Assembly (NCBI RefSeq): GCF_002246015.1
Contig: NZ_NOLJ01000006.1
Location: forward strand, 545,458-596,284
Source: Nostoc sp. 'Peltigera membranacea cyanobiont' 210A
GTDB lineage: Bacteria; Cyanobacteriota; Cyanobacteriia; Cyanobacteriales; Nostocaceae
DNA length: 50,827 bases
Direction of reading: 5' to 3'
Shown here: one piece after another, positions 16,105-24,466 of the stretch
How positions within the stretch are numbered: position 1 is the first letter of the stretch
Layout of the letters: the number at the start of each line of letters is the position of its first letter
The notes under the pieces: model-generated
The model's database searches: none
What the model was told of the DNA's origin: nothing
Seen by the model: only the letters and a program-made list of their open reading frames with translations
Position numbers and translations under genes: made by a program

Positions 16105-16650
16105 TCAACCCAAAGTGTGATACAAGATTAGCGCGTCTACTACCTGCCCATTCTCTAGCTTCGCCGCGCCCGCAATTCGCCCAATAATCTCAAATCCTAA
16201 CGATTGCCAAAGTGTAATTGAAGGTATATTAGTCTCAAAGACCAAATTAAACATCACTGCTTCGTAGCCCAGGTTTGCTGCTATCGAAAGCATAGCCTCT
16301 CCCATGAACCGTCCTAAACCCTGACCGCGTAACCCAGGTTGTACAATAAAACCAGCGTTGCAAATATGGCTACACCGACCGGGAAAGTTTGGCTTTAAAT
16401 AAAACGCCCCTAATATTTCTTTTGGCTTGTGTGTAGCATCTACAACAGATGTCCTGACAACAAAGGCATCCTTGCTTAACCAGTAAGCTGAAAATTCTGT
16501 AGGAGAGAGAGGTTGCTTTTGGGGATAGGTTTTACCTTCAACAATTACAACATTGAGTAACGATCTTACAACCTCTTGTTCTTGAGAATGCATATAATCC
16601 AGTTCCACTAACATCCCGTTTTTTAAGACTTTAATTAGGGGAAAATTCAT
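16105..16650 (-). CDS. GNAT-family N-acetyltransferase
   Basis: A 181-residue protein starting at ATG 16650 (a TTG three codons earlier is less likely). Motif A of the GNAT fold is 'GFIVQPGLRGQGLGRFMGEAML', with the acetyl-CoA pyrophosphate loop R-G-Q-G-L-G. It is followed by 'NIPSITLWQSLGFEIIGRI', the usual 'N..A..lY.k.GF...G' segment. The substrate cannot be deduced. It precedes pnp by 101 bases on the same strand; any functional link is unknown. Confidence 0.85.
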   Translation of the reverse strand: MNFPLIKVLKNGMLVELDYMHSQEQEVVRSLLNVVIVEGKTYPQKQPLSPTEFSAYWLSKDAFVVRTSVVDATHKPKEILGAFYLKPNFPGRCSHICNAGFIVQPGLRGQGLGRFMGEAMLSIAANLGYEAVMFNLVFETNIPSITLWQSLGFEIIGRIAGAAKLENGQVVDALILYHTLG

Positions 16651-16793
16651 TATTAACAATGTTTATGTGGAATATTTACTTAAATATTTATTATATGAGA
16701 AACTTGTCCAATAAATCTTCTTGAGAAGATGCAAAAAGTAGAATAATTGTGATTTTAATTTTAGAGTTTTGGGAAAATCTGAGTAGTTAGCAA

Positions 16794-19700
16794 ATGGCGA
16801 TTTTACACTGTAATTGGTTACTAGAAAATCAAAATGGTAGTTTATTTATTTGGGGGGAAACTTGGCGATCGCCACGAGTAAATTTTGAGTCTAGTGGATC
16901 TGGAGAGATAGCACTACATCCATTGGCAATGACATCAGTTGAGTTGAGTGAGTGGTTGCGTTCCCAGAATATGGCAATTACCAACTTCATCCAGAAACCC
17001 CAAGTTGCGATGCCTGCGGCAGGCAAAGCGATCGCAACTACTGGGCGAACACGCAAAGCCGCCAGTGCCACTGAAATCAGTTTGCCAACGCACTCTCAAA
17101 TCATTGCCTTACCAACTTATATTCCAGAAAGCAGTGATGAAGGAACAACAGCGATTTTCCCTGTACATTCTGCCAGCTTGGGGGAAAATACAGACTCGCC
17201 ACAATATTTACAACCGTGGCGAGTTGAGGGTTTTTGTCTCAACTCCACTGAAGCAGTAAAATTTCTCGCTGCTGTTCCCTTAAATGCTGCGAAAGGGGAA
17301 GATGCCTTTTTAGGTGGAGATTTACGCTTTTGGTCGCAAGTTGCCCGTTGGAGTTTAGATTTAATCTCACGCTGTAAGTTTTTACCAACAATTGACCGAG
17401 AATCAGATGGTGCATTTGCTGCCAAATGGCGAGTGCTTTTAGACAGTGCAGTAGATGGAACCCGCCTAGAAAAATTTTCTGCAACCATGCCGTTGGTTTG
17501 TCGCACTTATCAAGAGGGACTGGGGACTGGAGAAGAGTTTTCCCAATCCCTAATCCCTAATCCCCAATCCCTATTTTATGTAGACTTCCCAGCCGAACCT
17601 CAAGAATTACTTTTGGGATTTCTTAACAGTACAATAGATGCCCAAGTGCGAGAAATGGTGGGTTCTCAACCTCCAATTGAAGCTAAGGCAATCGCATCTT
17701 TACCATCTGGGGTGCGACAGTGGTTGCAAGCCTTAACTAGTGCATCTCATACTGTTAATGCAGATGCACTTGAAGTGGAACGACTAGAAGCGGCACTCAA
17801 GGCTTGGACTATGCCGCTACAATACCAATTAACTCTTAAAACTCTATTTCGTACCTGTTTTCAACTGCGTTCTCCAGAGTCTGGCGAAACAGATTGGACA
17901 TTGGCGTATTTTTTACAAGCGGCTGACGATCCTGAGTTTGTGGTGGATGCGGCAACTATTTGGAACAATCCAGTTGAACGATTGGTTTATGAAAATCGCA
18001 CAATTGAGCAACCACAAGAAACATTTTTGCGAGGTTTGGGGGTAGCTTCCCGATTATATCCAGCGATGTCTGGCGACAAGGCGCAAAGCGCCTACGCACC
18101 CAGCTTAGAAACCGAATATCCCCAATCTTCTCATCTTACCCCCATTCAAGCTTATGAGTTTATCAAAGCTGTAGCTTGGAGGCTGGAAGACAGTGGTTTG
18201 GGAGTAATTTTGCCTCCTAGTTTAGCGAACCGTGAAGGATGGGCAAATCGTTTGGGTTTAAAAATTACTGCCGAAACCCCAAAAGGAAAGCAGGGACGTT
18301 TAGGGTTACAGAGTCTACTAAATTTCCAATGGCAATTAGCAATTGGTGGACAAACTATTTCCAAAGCTGAGTTTGATAAACTTGTGGCTTTAAATAGTCC
18401 GCTAGTGGAAATTAACGGTGAGTGGGTAGAATTGCGGCCCCAAGATATCAAGACAGCCCAAACATTTTTTACCACTCGCAAAGACCAAATGGCGCTTTCC
18501 CTGGAAGATGCTTTGCGTCTGAGTACAGGGGATACTCAGGCGATTGAAAAATTACCAGTGGTTAGCTTTGATGCATCTGGCGCATTGCAAGAGTTGATTG
18601 GGGCGTTAAATAATAATCAGGCGATCGCACCTTTGCCGACACCAGCAGGCTTTAAAGGACAGTTGCGACCCTATCAAGAACGAGGTGCTGCTTGGCTATC
18701 CTTCTTGGAACGTTGGGGCTTGGGTGCGTGTCTCGCAGACGATATGGGATTGGGTAAATGCGTAGCGAATGATACTCTACTAAATGTAAATGGACTGTTA
18801 CACACAGCCGAGACAATCTGGACAACTCACGCTGAAGAAACAGAGTTTGACGGCGAAGGATTTTGGGCTAACCCCACAGAGCAATTACTAGTTAATTCCA
18901 TAGATGAAAAAACTGGCAAAATTGTCCAGGCTAATGTCAGGCGGTTGTATAGGCAGCAAGTCTGCGAAAAATTGCGAAAAATCACGCTAGAAGACGGTAG
19001 CAATATCACAATCACTCATCGTCACAAGCTGCTAACAAGTAAAGGTTGGACAAATAACTTACAGGTGGGTGATTACATTTGTGTCCCAGGTAAAACGCTC
19101 TGGAATGGACAACCACAAGACCCTGATTTAGTCAAATTTATTGCTTGGCAGATTGCTGAAGGGCATGAACTAGCAGATGTGGGAAGAGTCACAATATCCC
19201 AAAAAGATACCAGAGTATTAGAGGATCTACTCCAGACTTGCCAACGCATTCAAAAGCGCTATAACCTCAAAATTAACAGCCCTAATATCTCTACCTTCCC
19301 TAATAGAGTTTCTGCTCTTCGAGTTAACAGCCAAGCCTATCGCCGATTCTTAGAAGCTAAAGGTTATGTTTGGGGTAAACTATCGGCAGAAAAATCTATT
19401 CCGCCCTTCATTATGCAGGCAGATTTGGATAGTGTGCGGATATTTTTACAAAATTATTTTGATGCTGAATCTGCTGTTGTTTTGAGTATGGGGAGTATTG
19501 AAATTGCTACAGCTTCAGCTTTACTGATTCAGCAACTTTCTGCACTGCTGCGTCGTTTCGGCATTTGGTTGCGAATATCACCCAAACTGAAGTGTGCCAC
19601 TAATGGAACTCGTACTTTACGCACCTACTATATTGGTGTAATTGGAGGAAATTCTGCCCGCAGATTTATCCAAGAAATTGGTTTTAATAACTTAGAAAAA

Positions 19701-21506
19701 CAGAGCAAATTAGAACAAATTTGTCAACTTGTCAGCAACACAAATATTGAAGGAATTCCTGCTTCTGATATGGTTGCCCAAACAGTCATAGCAACGGGAC
19801 TACCGTTGCGGCATTTTGGGATGCACAACACTGTTTACATTAATGGTTCACAGCAATTTTCTAGAGATAGCTTACAGCGAGTAATAGCTGGAATGAACCG
19901 CATTATCAGTGGAGACGCCCAAGAACAGTATCAGCTACTAAAACCTTCCAAGTGGACAACTCAAACCCTGACAGCATATAGTAACCTAGATGTAGAAAAG
20001 TTGAGCTTAACAAGACAGTCTTTACAATGTCTTCTCGATCAAGAGGTATTTTATTGCCGGATAGAATCAATAGAGGATATAGATTATGATGGATGGGTTT
20101 ATGACTTTGAAGTTAGCGAACATCATAATTTTGTCGCTAACAATATTATTTGCCATAACACTGTCCAATTCATTGCTTTTCTGCTGCACTTGAAAGAACA
20201 AGATGCATTAGAAAATCCAACACTATTAGTTTGTCCAACTTCTGTTTTAGGCAACTGGGAAAGGGAAGTCAATAAATTTGCACCAAGCCTGAAAATTTTG
20301 CAATATCACGGTGACAAACGCCCAAAAGGAAAAGCGTTTTTAGAAGCCGTAAAAAAACACGATTTAATCGTTACTAGCTACTCACTGCTTCATCGAGATA
20401 TTAAGTCATTGCAAAGTGTCTCTTGGCAGATAATTGTTTTAGATGAAGCCCAAAATGTGAAAAATCCAGAGGCGAAGCAGTCAAAAGCAGTGCGGCAATT
20501 AGAAGCTACATTTCGCATTGCGTTAACGGGGACACCAGTAGAAAATAGACTGCAAGAATTATGGTCTATTTTAGATTTTCTCAATCCTGGGTATTTAGGC
20601 AATAAGCAATTTTTCCAGAGGCGGTTTGCCATGCCAATTGAAAAGTATGGGGATACGGCTTCTTTGACTCAATTACGTTCATTAGTTCAACCATTTATAC
20701 TGCGGCGATTGAAAAGCGATCGCGACATCATTCAAGACTTACCAGATAAGCAAGAAATGACCGTATTTTGCGGTTTAACTGGTGAACAAGCTGCACTTTA
20801 TCAACAAGTTGTCGAACAATCTTTAGTCGAGATAGAATCTGCTGAAGGATTGCAACGCCGAGGGATGATTTTGGCTTTACTAATCAAACTCAAACAAATC
20901 TGCAATCACCCAGCCCAATACTTGAAACAAGCGACATTAGAGCAACATAATTCAGCCAAACTTCTGCGGCTAGAAGAAATGTTAGAAGAAGTTTTAGCAG
21001 AAGGCGATCGCGCTTTAATCTTCACACAATTTGCTGAGTGGGGTAAATTACTTAAACCCTATTTAGAAAAACAGCTAGGGCGAGAAATATTCTTTTTATA
21101 TGGCAGCACCAGTAAAAAACAACGTGAGGAAATGATCGACCGTTTCCAACACGATCCTCAAGGGCCACCGATTATGATTCTTTCTCTGAAAGCGGGTGGA
21201 GTAGGACTAAATTTAACACGAGCAAATCATGTATTCCACTTTGATAGATGGTGGAATCCAGCCGTAGAAAATCAAGCCACAGACCGAGTATTTCGGATTG
21301 GTCAAACCCGAAATGTGCAAGTACATAAATTTGTTTGCACTGGCACTTTGGAAGAAAAAATTCATGACATGATTGAAAGTAAGAAACAATTGGCTGAACA
21401 AGTTGTGGGTGCTGGTGAAGAGTGGTTGACTGAAATGGATACAGACCAACTTCGCAACTTACTATTACTCGATCGCAGTGCAGTGATTGATGATGATGCA
21501 GAATAA
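16794..21506 (+). CDS. SNF2-family ATPase/helicase with an intein in Walker A
   Basis: A 1570-codon precursor. After removal of the 467-residue intein (residues 656-1122), the mature protein would be 1103 residues. The N-terminal 600 residues are the divergent domain of bacterial SNF2 proteins. Motor domain 1 begins 'LRPYQERGAAWLSFLERWGLGACLADDMGLGK | TVQFIAFLLHL', split by the intein between Lys and Thr, then 'LVCPTSVLGNWEREV', 'VLDEAQNVKNP' (DEAQ box near 1217) and 'LTGTPVENRLQELWSILDFL'. Motor domain 2 has 'LIFTQFAEWG', 'SLKAGGVGLNLTRANHVFHFDRWWNPAVENQATDRVFRIGQ'. Three intergenic-type repeats lie in frame in the N-terminal half (17007-17035, 17541-17573, 18063-18097). The next gene is a SWIM zinc-finger protein, a known partner of bacterial SNF2 ATPases. 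The target is probably nucleic acid or chromatin-like complexes; exact role is unknown. Confidence 0.9.
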   Translation: MAILHCNWLLENQNGSLFIWGETWRSPRVNFESSGSGEIALHPLAMTSVELSEWLRSQNMAITNFIQKPQVAMPAAGKAIATTGRTRKAASATEISLPTHSQIIALPTYIPESSDEGTTAIFPVHSASLGENTDSPQYLQPWRVEGFCLNSTEAVKFLAAVPLNAAKGEDAFLGGDLRFWSQVARWSLDLISRCKFLPTIDRESDGAFAAKWRVLLDSAVDGTRLEKFSATMPLVCRTYQEGLGTGEEFSQSLIPNPQSLFYVDFPAEPQELLLGFLNSTIDAQVREMVGSQPPIEAKAIASLPSGVRQWLQALTSASHTVNADALEVERLEAALKAWTMPLQYQLTLKTLFRTCFQLRSPESGETDWTLAYFLQAADDPEFVVDAATIWNNPVERLVYENRTIEQPQETFLRGLGVASRLYPAMSGDKAQSAYAPSLETEYPQSSHLTPIQAYEFIKAVAWRLEDSGLGVILPPSLANREGWANRLGLKITAETPKGKQGRLGLQSLLNFQWQLAIGGQTISKAEFDKLVALNSPLVEINGEWVELRPQDIKTAQTFFTTRKDQMALSLEDALRLSTGDTQAIEKLPVVSFDASGALQELIGALNNNQAIAPLPTPAGFKGQLRPYQERGAAWLSFLERWGLGACLADDMGLGKCVANDTLLNVNGLLHTAETIWTTHAEETEFDGEGFWANPTEQLLVNSIDEKTGKIVQANVRRLYRQQVCEKLRKITLEDGSNITITHRHKLLTSKGWTNNLQVGDYICVPGKTLWNGQPQDPDLVKFIAWQIAEGHELADVGRVTISQKDTRVLEDLLQTCQRIQKRYNLKINSPNISTFPNRVSALRVNSQAYRRFLEAKGYVWGKLSAEKSIPPFIMQADLDSVRIFLQNYFDAESAVVLSMGSIEIATASALLIQQLSALLRRFGIWLRISPKLKCATNGTRTLRTYYIGVIGGNSARRFIQEIGFNNLEKQSKLEQICQLVSNTNIEGIPASDMVAQTVIATGLPLRHFGMHNTVYINGSQQFSRDSLQRVIAGMNRIISGDAQEQYQLLKPSKWTTQTLTAYSNLDVEKLSLTRQSLQCLLDQEVFYCRIESIEDIDYDGWVYDFEVSEHHNFVANNIICHNTVQFIAFLLHLKEQDALENPTLLVCPTSVLGNWEREVNKFAPSLKILQYHGDKRPKGKAFLEAVKKHDLIVTSYSLLHRDIKSLQSVSWQIIVLDEAQNVKNPEAKQSKAVRQLEATFRIALTGTPVENRLQELWSILDFLNPGYLGNKQFFQRRFAMPIEKYGDTASLTQLRSLVQPFILRRLKSDRDIIQDLPDKQEMTVFCGLTGEQAALYQQVVEQSLVEIESAEGLQRRGMILALLIKLKQICNHPAQYLKQATLEQHNSAKLLRLEEMLEEVLAEGDRALIFTQFAEWGKLLKPYLEKQLGREIFFLYGSTSKKQREEMIDRFQHDPQGPPIMILSLKAGGVGLNLTRANHVFHFDRWWNPAVENQATDRVFRIGQTRNVQVHKFVCTGTLEEKIHDMIESKKQLAEQVVGAGEEWLTEMDTDQLRNLLLLDRSAVIDDDAE
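17007..17035 (+). repeat. In-frame palindromic repeat within the SNF2 gene
   Basis: GCGATGCCTGCGGCAGGCAAAGCGATCGC contains the palindrome TGCCTGC-GGCAGGCA and ends in a HIP1 octamer (the sequence is described by its parts: GCGATGCC, TGCCTGCGGCAGGCA, GCGATCGC). It is of the type found between genes in Nostoc and here codes for 'AMPAAGKAIA' near residue 72-81. Confidence 0.45.
17541..17573 (+). repeat. In-frame short tandem repeat (CCCAATC type) in the SNF2 gene
   Basis: Units of TCCCAATCCCTAATCCC kind, identical in style to intergenic arrays at 46-70 and 27060-27155, are read in frame as 'SQSLIPNPQSLF'. It is preceded by GGGACTGGGGACTGG, the complementary-strand style of the same family. It marks a tolerated insertion in the variable N-terminal domain. 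Confidence 0.6.
18063..18097 (+). repeat. In-frame GCGATGTCTGGCGACAAG repeat in the SNF2 gene
   Basis: The 18-mer GCGATGTCTGGCGACAAG (18063-18080) followed by GCGCAAAGCGCCTACGC is read as 'AMSGDKAQSAYA'. The identical 18-mer occurs inside fmt at 43270-43287 in another frame, so it is a mobile or spreading DNA repeat and not a protein motif. Confidence 0.7.
18759..20159 (+). mobile_element. Intein (467 aa) with LAGLIDADG-type endonuclease, in Walker A of the SNF2 gene
   Basis: The coding segment starts with Cys (TGC 18759-18761, after ...GLGK) and ends His-Asn (20154-20159) before Thr (ACT). Splicing block A is 'CVANDTLLNVNG', block B 'DGSNITITHRHKLLT' (T-x-x-H), block F 'YDGWVYDFEVSEHHNFVANN', block G 'IICHN'. 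The centre has two LAGLIDADG-like helices: 'FIAWQIAEG' (about residue 126 of the intein) and 'LQNYFDAES' (about 229), with Glu at both acidic positions. Excision would restore G-L-G-K-T. Walker A of an ATPase is a classic intein site. All splicing residues are present, so it is probably active in splicing; endonuclease activity is less certain. Confidence 0.93.
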
Positions 21507-21561
21507 GTTCGTAGTCAGGACTTTAGTCCTTAATTTGAGCGCTTTAGCGCTCACTACGAAC
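21507..21561. repeat. Palindromic hairpin repeat just after the SNF2 stop
   Basis: GTTCGTAGT (21507-21515) pairs with ACTACGAAC (21553-21561). Inside are GGACTTTAGTCC (21518-21529) and GAGCGC-TTTA-GCGCTC (21537-21552). It begins right after the TAA of the SNF2 gene and is followed by no T-tract, so it is more likely an mRNA 3'-end stabilising or repeat element than a canonical terminator. A relative lies at 39869-39920. Confidence 0.7.
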
Positions 21562-21605
21562 CTCATAAAATTAATGAGACAGACTACTAAGTTTTTAAAT
21601 TGATT

Positions 21606-22442
21606 ATGACTAATTACACATTACAAGCAAGTCGAGAATGGTGGTCACAACAGTGGCTAGATTTGCTAGATTCTTATCGCTTTAAAAAGCGTTTAGAACG
21701 TGCGAGAAATTATGCCCGTCAGGGAAATGTTCTCAGCATTGAATTTAAAGGAGCAAAAGTATTAGCTAGGGTGCAAGGTAGTGAAGTAGAACCTTATAAA
21801 GTTTCTCTTTCCCTTGAACCATTTACCGATGAACAGTGGGGTTATGTAATTGAAAGTATGTCCCAAAGGGCAATTTTTGCTGCCAAGCTACTAGCAGGAG
21901 AAATGCCACAAAATATAGAAGAAGTCTTCACGGCTAATGGTCTTTCGATATTTCCATTTACCCTTGCTGATGTCCAGAGTAAATGCTCTTGTCCTGATAA
22001 AGCAAATCCCTGTAAACACATTGGTGCGATATACTATCAGTTAGGCGATCGCTTCAGTGAAGACCCCTTTGTACTATTTCAATTGCGCGGACGTTCCAAA
22101 GAGCAAATTATCAGCGATTTGCGTGAATTACGTAGTACCAAGAATAAACCCAATACTACAGAAACGCCTGATGTTCAACAGTCAATTCCTAATAACAAAT
22201 ACTCTGTAAAAATTGACTCTTTCTGGCAATACAATGAGCCACTAGAGTCATCCTTGGTAGTGATTGTGCCCTCCAGCAGCGAGACGATATTAGATGTATT
22301 AGGAGCGATTCCTCTAGCAAAGGAAGAGGAAAATGCAGTAAATTCAACTTCGAGTGATGTGATAATGAAGTATTTGAATACCCTTTACAGAGATGTAAGC
22401 CAGAAGGCTGTTTTAGCAGCGATGAATGTAGGAGGAAGTTGA
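21606..22442 (+). CDS. SWIM zinc-finger protein
   Basis: A 278-residue protein from ATG 21606 (a TTG two codons earlier is possible). The SWIM motif C-x-C-x(n)-C-x-H is 'CSCPDKANPCKHI' at about residues 127-138. N-terminally 'VLSIEFKGAKVLARVQGSEVEPYKVSLSL' is the conserved beta-rich part of bacterial SWIM proteins. SWIM domains bind DNA or proteins and in bacteria are commonly encoded next to SNF2 ATPases, as here (100 bases downstream, same strand). It is therefore likely a subunit or cofactor of the SNF2 protein. The C-terminal 120 residues are unrecognised. Confidence 0.88.
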   Translation: MTNYTLQASREWWSQQWLDLLDSYRFKKRLERARNYARQGNVLSIEFKGAKVLARVQGSEVEPYKVSLSLEPFTDEQWGYVIESMSQRAIFAAKLLAGEMPQNIEEVFTANGLSIFPFTLADVQSKCSCPDKANPCKHIGAIYYQLGDRFSEDPFVLFQLRGRSKEQIISDLRELRSTKNKPNTTETPDVQQSIPNNKYSVKIDSFWQYNEPLESSLVVIVPSSSETILDVLGAIPLAKEEENAVNSTSSDVIMKYLNTLYRDVSQKAVLAAMNVGGS

Positions 22443-22763
22443 TAATAATTCGTAATACTTCTCTACGAGAGGCTGCGCCAACGGCTACGCGGTAGTTGAG
22501 CGCAGTCGAAACTCAGTACAAGTTCGTAATTCGTAATTATGAATTAAATTGACTGCAATATTCTCGCCTGAAAACTCTATCCCTTTACAGCAGTTTTCTT
22601 TTGCATGAGGCACAAAGTCACTGGTTTTGAGGCAGGAGGCAGAAGGCAGGAGGCAGGAGGGAGAAGAATAATTTGATTTGTGAATCCTTGGTTCTGTACC
22701 TCATTTAGTTGCAAAGCGCTGTATGGGTAGAGTATTTACCAATTCTGAATTCTGAATTCTGAT
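22443..22763. repeat. Intergenic repeats between the SWIM and PCP-reductase-like genes
   Basis: The 320-base gap holds a GC-rich palindromic repeat (about 22457-22518: 'GAGAGGCTGCGCC', 'GGCTACGCGG', 'GAGCGCAGTCGAA'), AATTCGT units (22443-22450, 22523-22540) and a GGCAGGA-type tandem array (22628-22662). No gene is seen. Confidence 0.6.
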
Positions 22764-22949
22764 TTATTGTCCAAACTCAAGCCTAGCCTCTTCTACCAAA
22801 TCAGCAGTCACAACATCTTGGTCTGCTTCACGAGCTAGCTGTTCAATTCTGGCTTTAGCTTGAGAGCGGACAAAAAAGGGAATATTTTGTAACTTTTCCT
22901 TAGCTTCGGATGTCCATCGCAAAGCATCAATAAAATTGGCATCATTCAT
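22764..22949 (-). CDS. PCP-reductase-type small protein (PF08369-like)
   Basis: A 61-residue protein: 'WTSEAKEKLQNIPFFVRSQAKARIEQLAREADQDVVTADLVEEARLEFGQ' shows, in its parts, 'A...L..IPFFVR...' and 'ARxxIE..A.......VT...VEEAR..FG'. This is the C-terminal domain of the light-independent protochlorophyllide reductase B subunit (ChlB), which also occurs alone as a small protein in cyanobacteria. In ChlB this domain contributes to the complex; the role of stand-alone copies is unknown. It lies downstream of psbC on the same strand, beyond a strong terminator, so it is separately expressed. Confidence 0.8.
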   Translation of the reverse strand: MNDANFIDALRWTSEAKEKLQNIPFFVRSQAKARIEQLAREADQDVVTADLVEEARLEFGQ

Positions 22950-23006
22950 AGATTAGTTACCTTGGCAAATCGCTCACTTTAATCAATAGATTACTAATTT
23001 TCCTAT

Positions 23007-23040
23007 AAAAAAAGCCCTTGCTTTTATGCAAGAGCCTTTA
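23007..23040 (-). terminator. Rho-independent terminator of the psbD-psbC operon
   Basis: On the minus strand, AGGCTCTTGC, loop ATAAAA, GCAAGGGCTT, then a run of seven T. The ten-base stem includes two G-T pairs. It starts about 35 bases beyond the psbC stop and has every mark of an intrinsic terminator. Confidence 0.85.
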
Positions 23041-23074
23041 AATTAATAGTCCGTGATGAAATAAACTTTACAAC

Positions 23075-24466
23075 CTAATCTAGATCGTCCATAAACATCA
23101 CTGGCTCAGTATCGCGGTTAATTCCTTTCTCAAAACCACCAGCAGCAGCCCGTGCGCGACCAGCGTGCCACAAGTGACCAACTAGGAAGAAGAACCCTAA
23201 TACGAAGTGAGAAGTCGCCAACCAAGCGCGAGGAGATACGTAGTTAAAGGAGTTAATTTCGGTAGCCACACCACCCACGGAATTCAAAGAACCCAGAGGA
23301 GCGTGGGTCATGTATTCAGCAGCGCGACGAGCTTGCCAAGGCTGAATATCATTCTTGATTTTTTCCAAATCAAGACCATTAGGACCACGTAGAGGCTCCA
23401 ACCAAGGGCCGCGGAAATCCCAGAAACGCATGGTTTCACCACCAAAGATGATTTCACCAGTTGGAGAGCGCATCAGGTATTTACCTAGACCAGTAGGGCC
23501 TTGGGCAGAACCGACGTTAGCACCCAAACGTTGGTCACGAATCAAGAAGGTCAAAGCTTGAGCTTGAGATGCTTCTGGACCGGTAGGGCCAAAGAATTCG
23601 CTTGGATAAACGGTGTTGTTAAACCAAACAAAGATTGAGGCAATGAAGCCCATCAGAGAAAGAGCGCCCAAGCTGTAGGAGAGGTAAGCCTCACCAGACC
23701 AGATAGATGCACGACGCGACCAAGCAAAAGGCTTAGTGAGAATGTGGAAAATACCACCAGCAATTAAGATAAAGGCAACCCAAATGTGACCACCAACCAC
23801 ATCTTCCAAGTTATCGACGCTGACAATCCAGCCTTCGCCACCGAAGGGAGACTTGAGAACATAGCCGAAGATGACTGCTGGATTCAGTGTTGGATTGGTA
23901 ATAATCCGAACATCACCACCACCTGGTGCCCAGGTGTCATACAAACCACCAAAGAACATTGCCTTTAGCACCAACAGAAGTGCACCGATTCCCAAAATAA
24001 TCAGGTGGAACCCGATGATATTGGTCATCTTGTTCTTGTCTTTCCAGTCGTAACCAAAGAAAGCAGAGTATTCTTCTAAGGTTTCTGGGCCACGGACAGC
24101 ATGATAAATACCGCCAAAGCCAAGAACGGCTGAGGAAATTAGGTGGAGTACACCAACAACAAAGTAGGGGAAGGTATCGATAACCTCACCACCAGCACCA
24201 ACACCCCAACCCTGAGCGGCGAGGTGAGGTAACAGGATCAAGCCCTGCTCGTACATGGGCTTTTCAGGAATGAAGTGAGCGACTTCAAACAAAGTCATCG
24301 CTCCAGCCCAGAATACAATCAAACCAGAATGGGCAACGTGAGCGCCCAGTAGTTTGCCAGATAGGTTGATTAAACGTGCGTTACCAGACCACCAAGCAAA
24401 TCCAGTGGATTCTTGGTCGCGTCCAGCACCGCCTAAGATATTTGGTCTATTAGAGAGCGTTACCAC
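23075..24466 (-). CDS. psbC: Photosystem II CP43 chlorophyll-binding protein
   Basis: A 463-residue core antenna protein of photosystem II with six membrane spans; the large lumenal loop contains 'GPTGPEASQAQ', 'FLIRDQRLGANVGSAQGPTGLGKYLMRSPTGEIIFGGETMRFWD', with the Glu and Arg that ligate or flank the Mn4CaO5 cluster (E in 'GPTGPEAS', R in 'ETMRFWD'). I place the start at GTG 24466 ('MVTLSNRPNILGG'), preceded by the Shine-Dalgarno GAGGAGG inside psbD. This GTG start and the 17-base overlap with the end of psbD are typical of cyanobacteria and plastids. Co-transcribed with psbD and ended by the terminator at 23007-23040. Confidence 0.97.
   Translation of the reverse strand: MVTLSNRPNILGGAGRDQESTGFAWWSGNARLINLSGKLLGAHVAHSGLIVFWAGAMTLFEVAHFIPEKPMYEQGLILLPHLAAQGWGVGAGGEVIDTFPYFVVGVLHLISSAVLGFGGIYHAVRGPETLEEYSAFFGYDWKDKNKMTNIIGFHLIILGIGALLLVLKAMFFGGLYDTWAPGGGDVRIITNPTLNPAVIFGYVLKSPFGGEGWIVSVDNLEDVVGGHIWVAFILIAGGIFHILTKPFAWSRRASIWSGEAYLSYSLGALSLMGFIASIFVWFNNTVYPSEFFGPTGPEASQAQALTFLIRDQRLGANVGSAQGPTGLGKYLMRSPTGEIIFGGETMRFWDFRGPWLEPLRGPNGLDLEKIKNDIQPWQARRAAEYMTHAPLGSLNSVGGVATEINSFNYVSPRAWLATSHFVLGFFFLVGHLWHAGRARAAAGGFEKGINRDTEPVMFMDDLD

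Noticed and set aside
17117..17506. 129-codon minus-strand frame within the SNF2 gene
   Set aside because: Shadow of a long conserved gene; protein has no recognisable features.
22628..22662. Possible CRISPR-like short repeats
   Set aside because: Units are 7-8 bases in direct tandem without spacers; this is ordinary short tandem repeat DNA.
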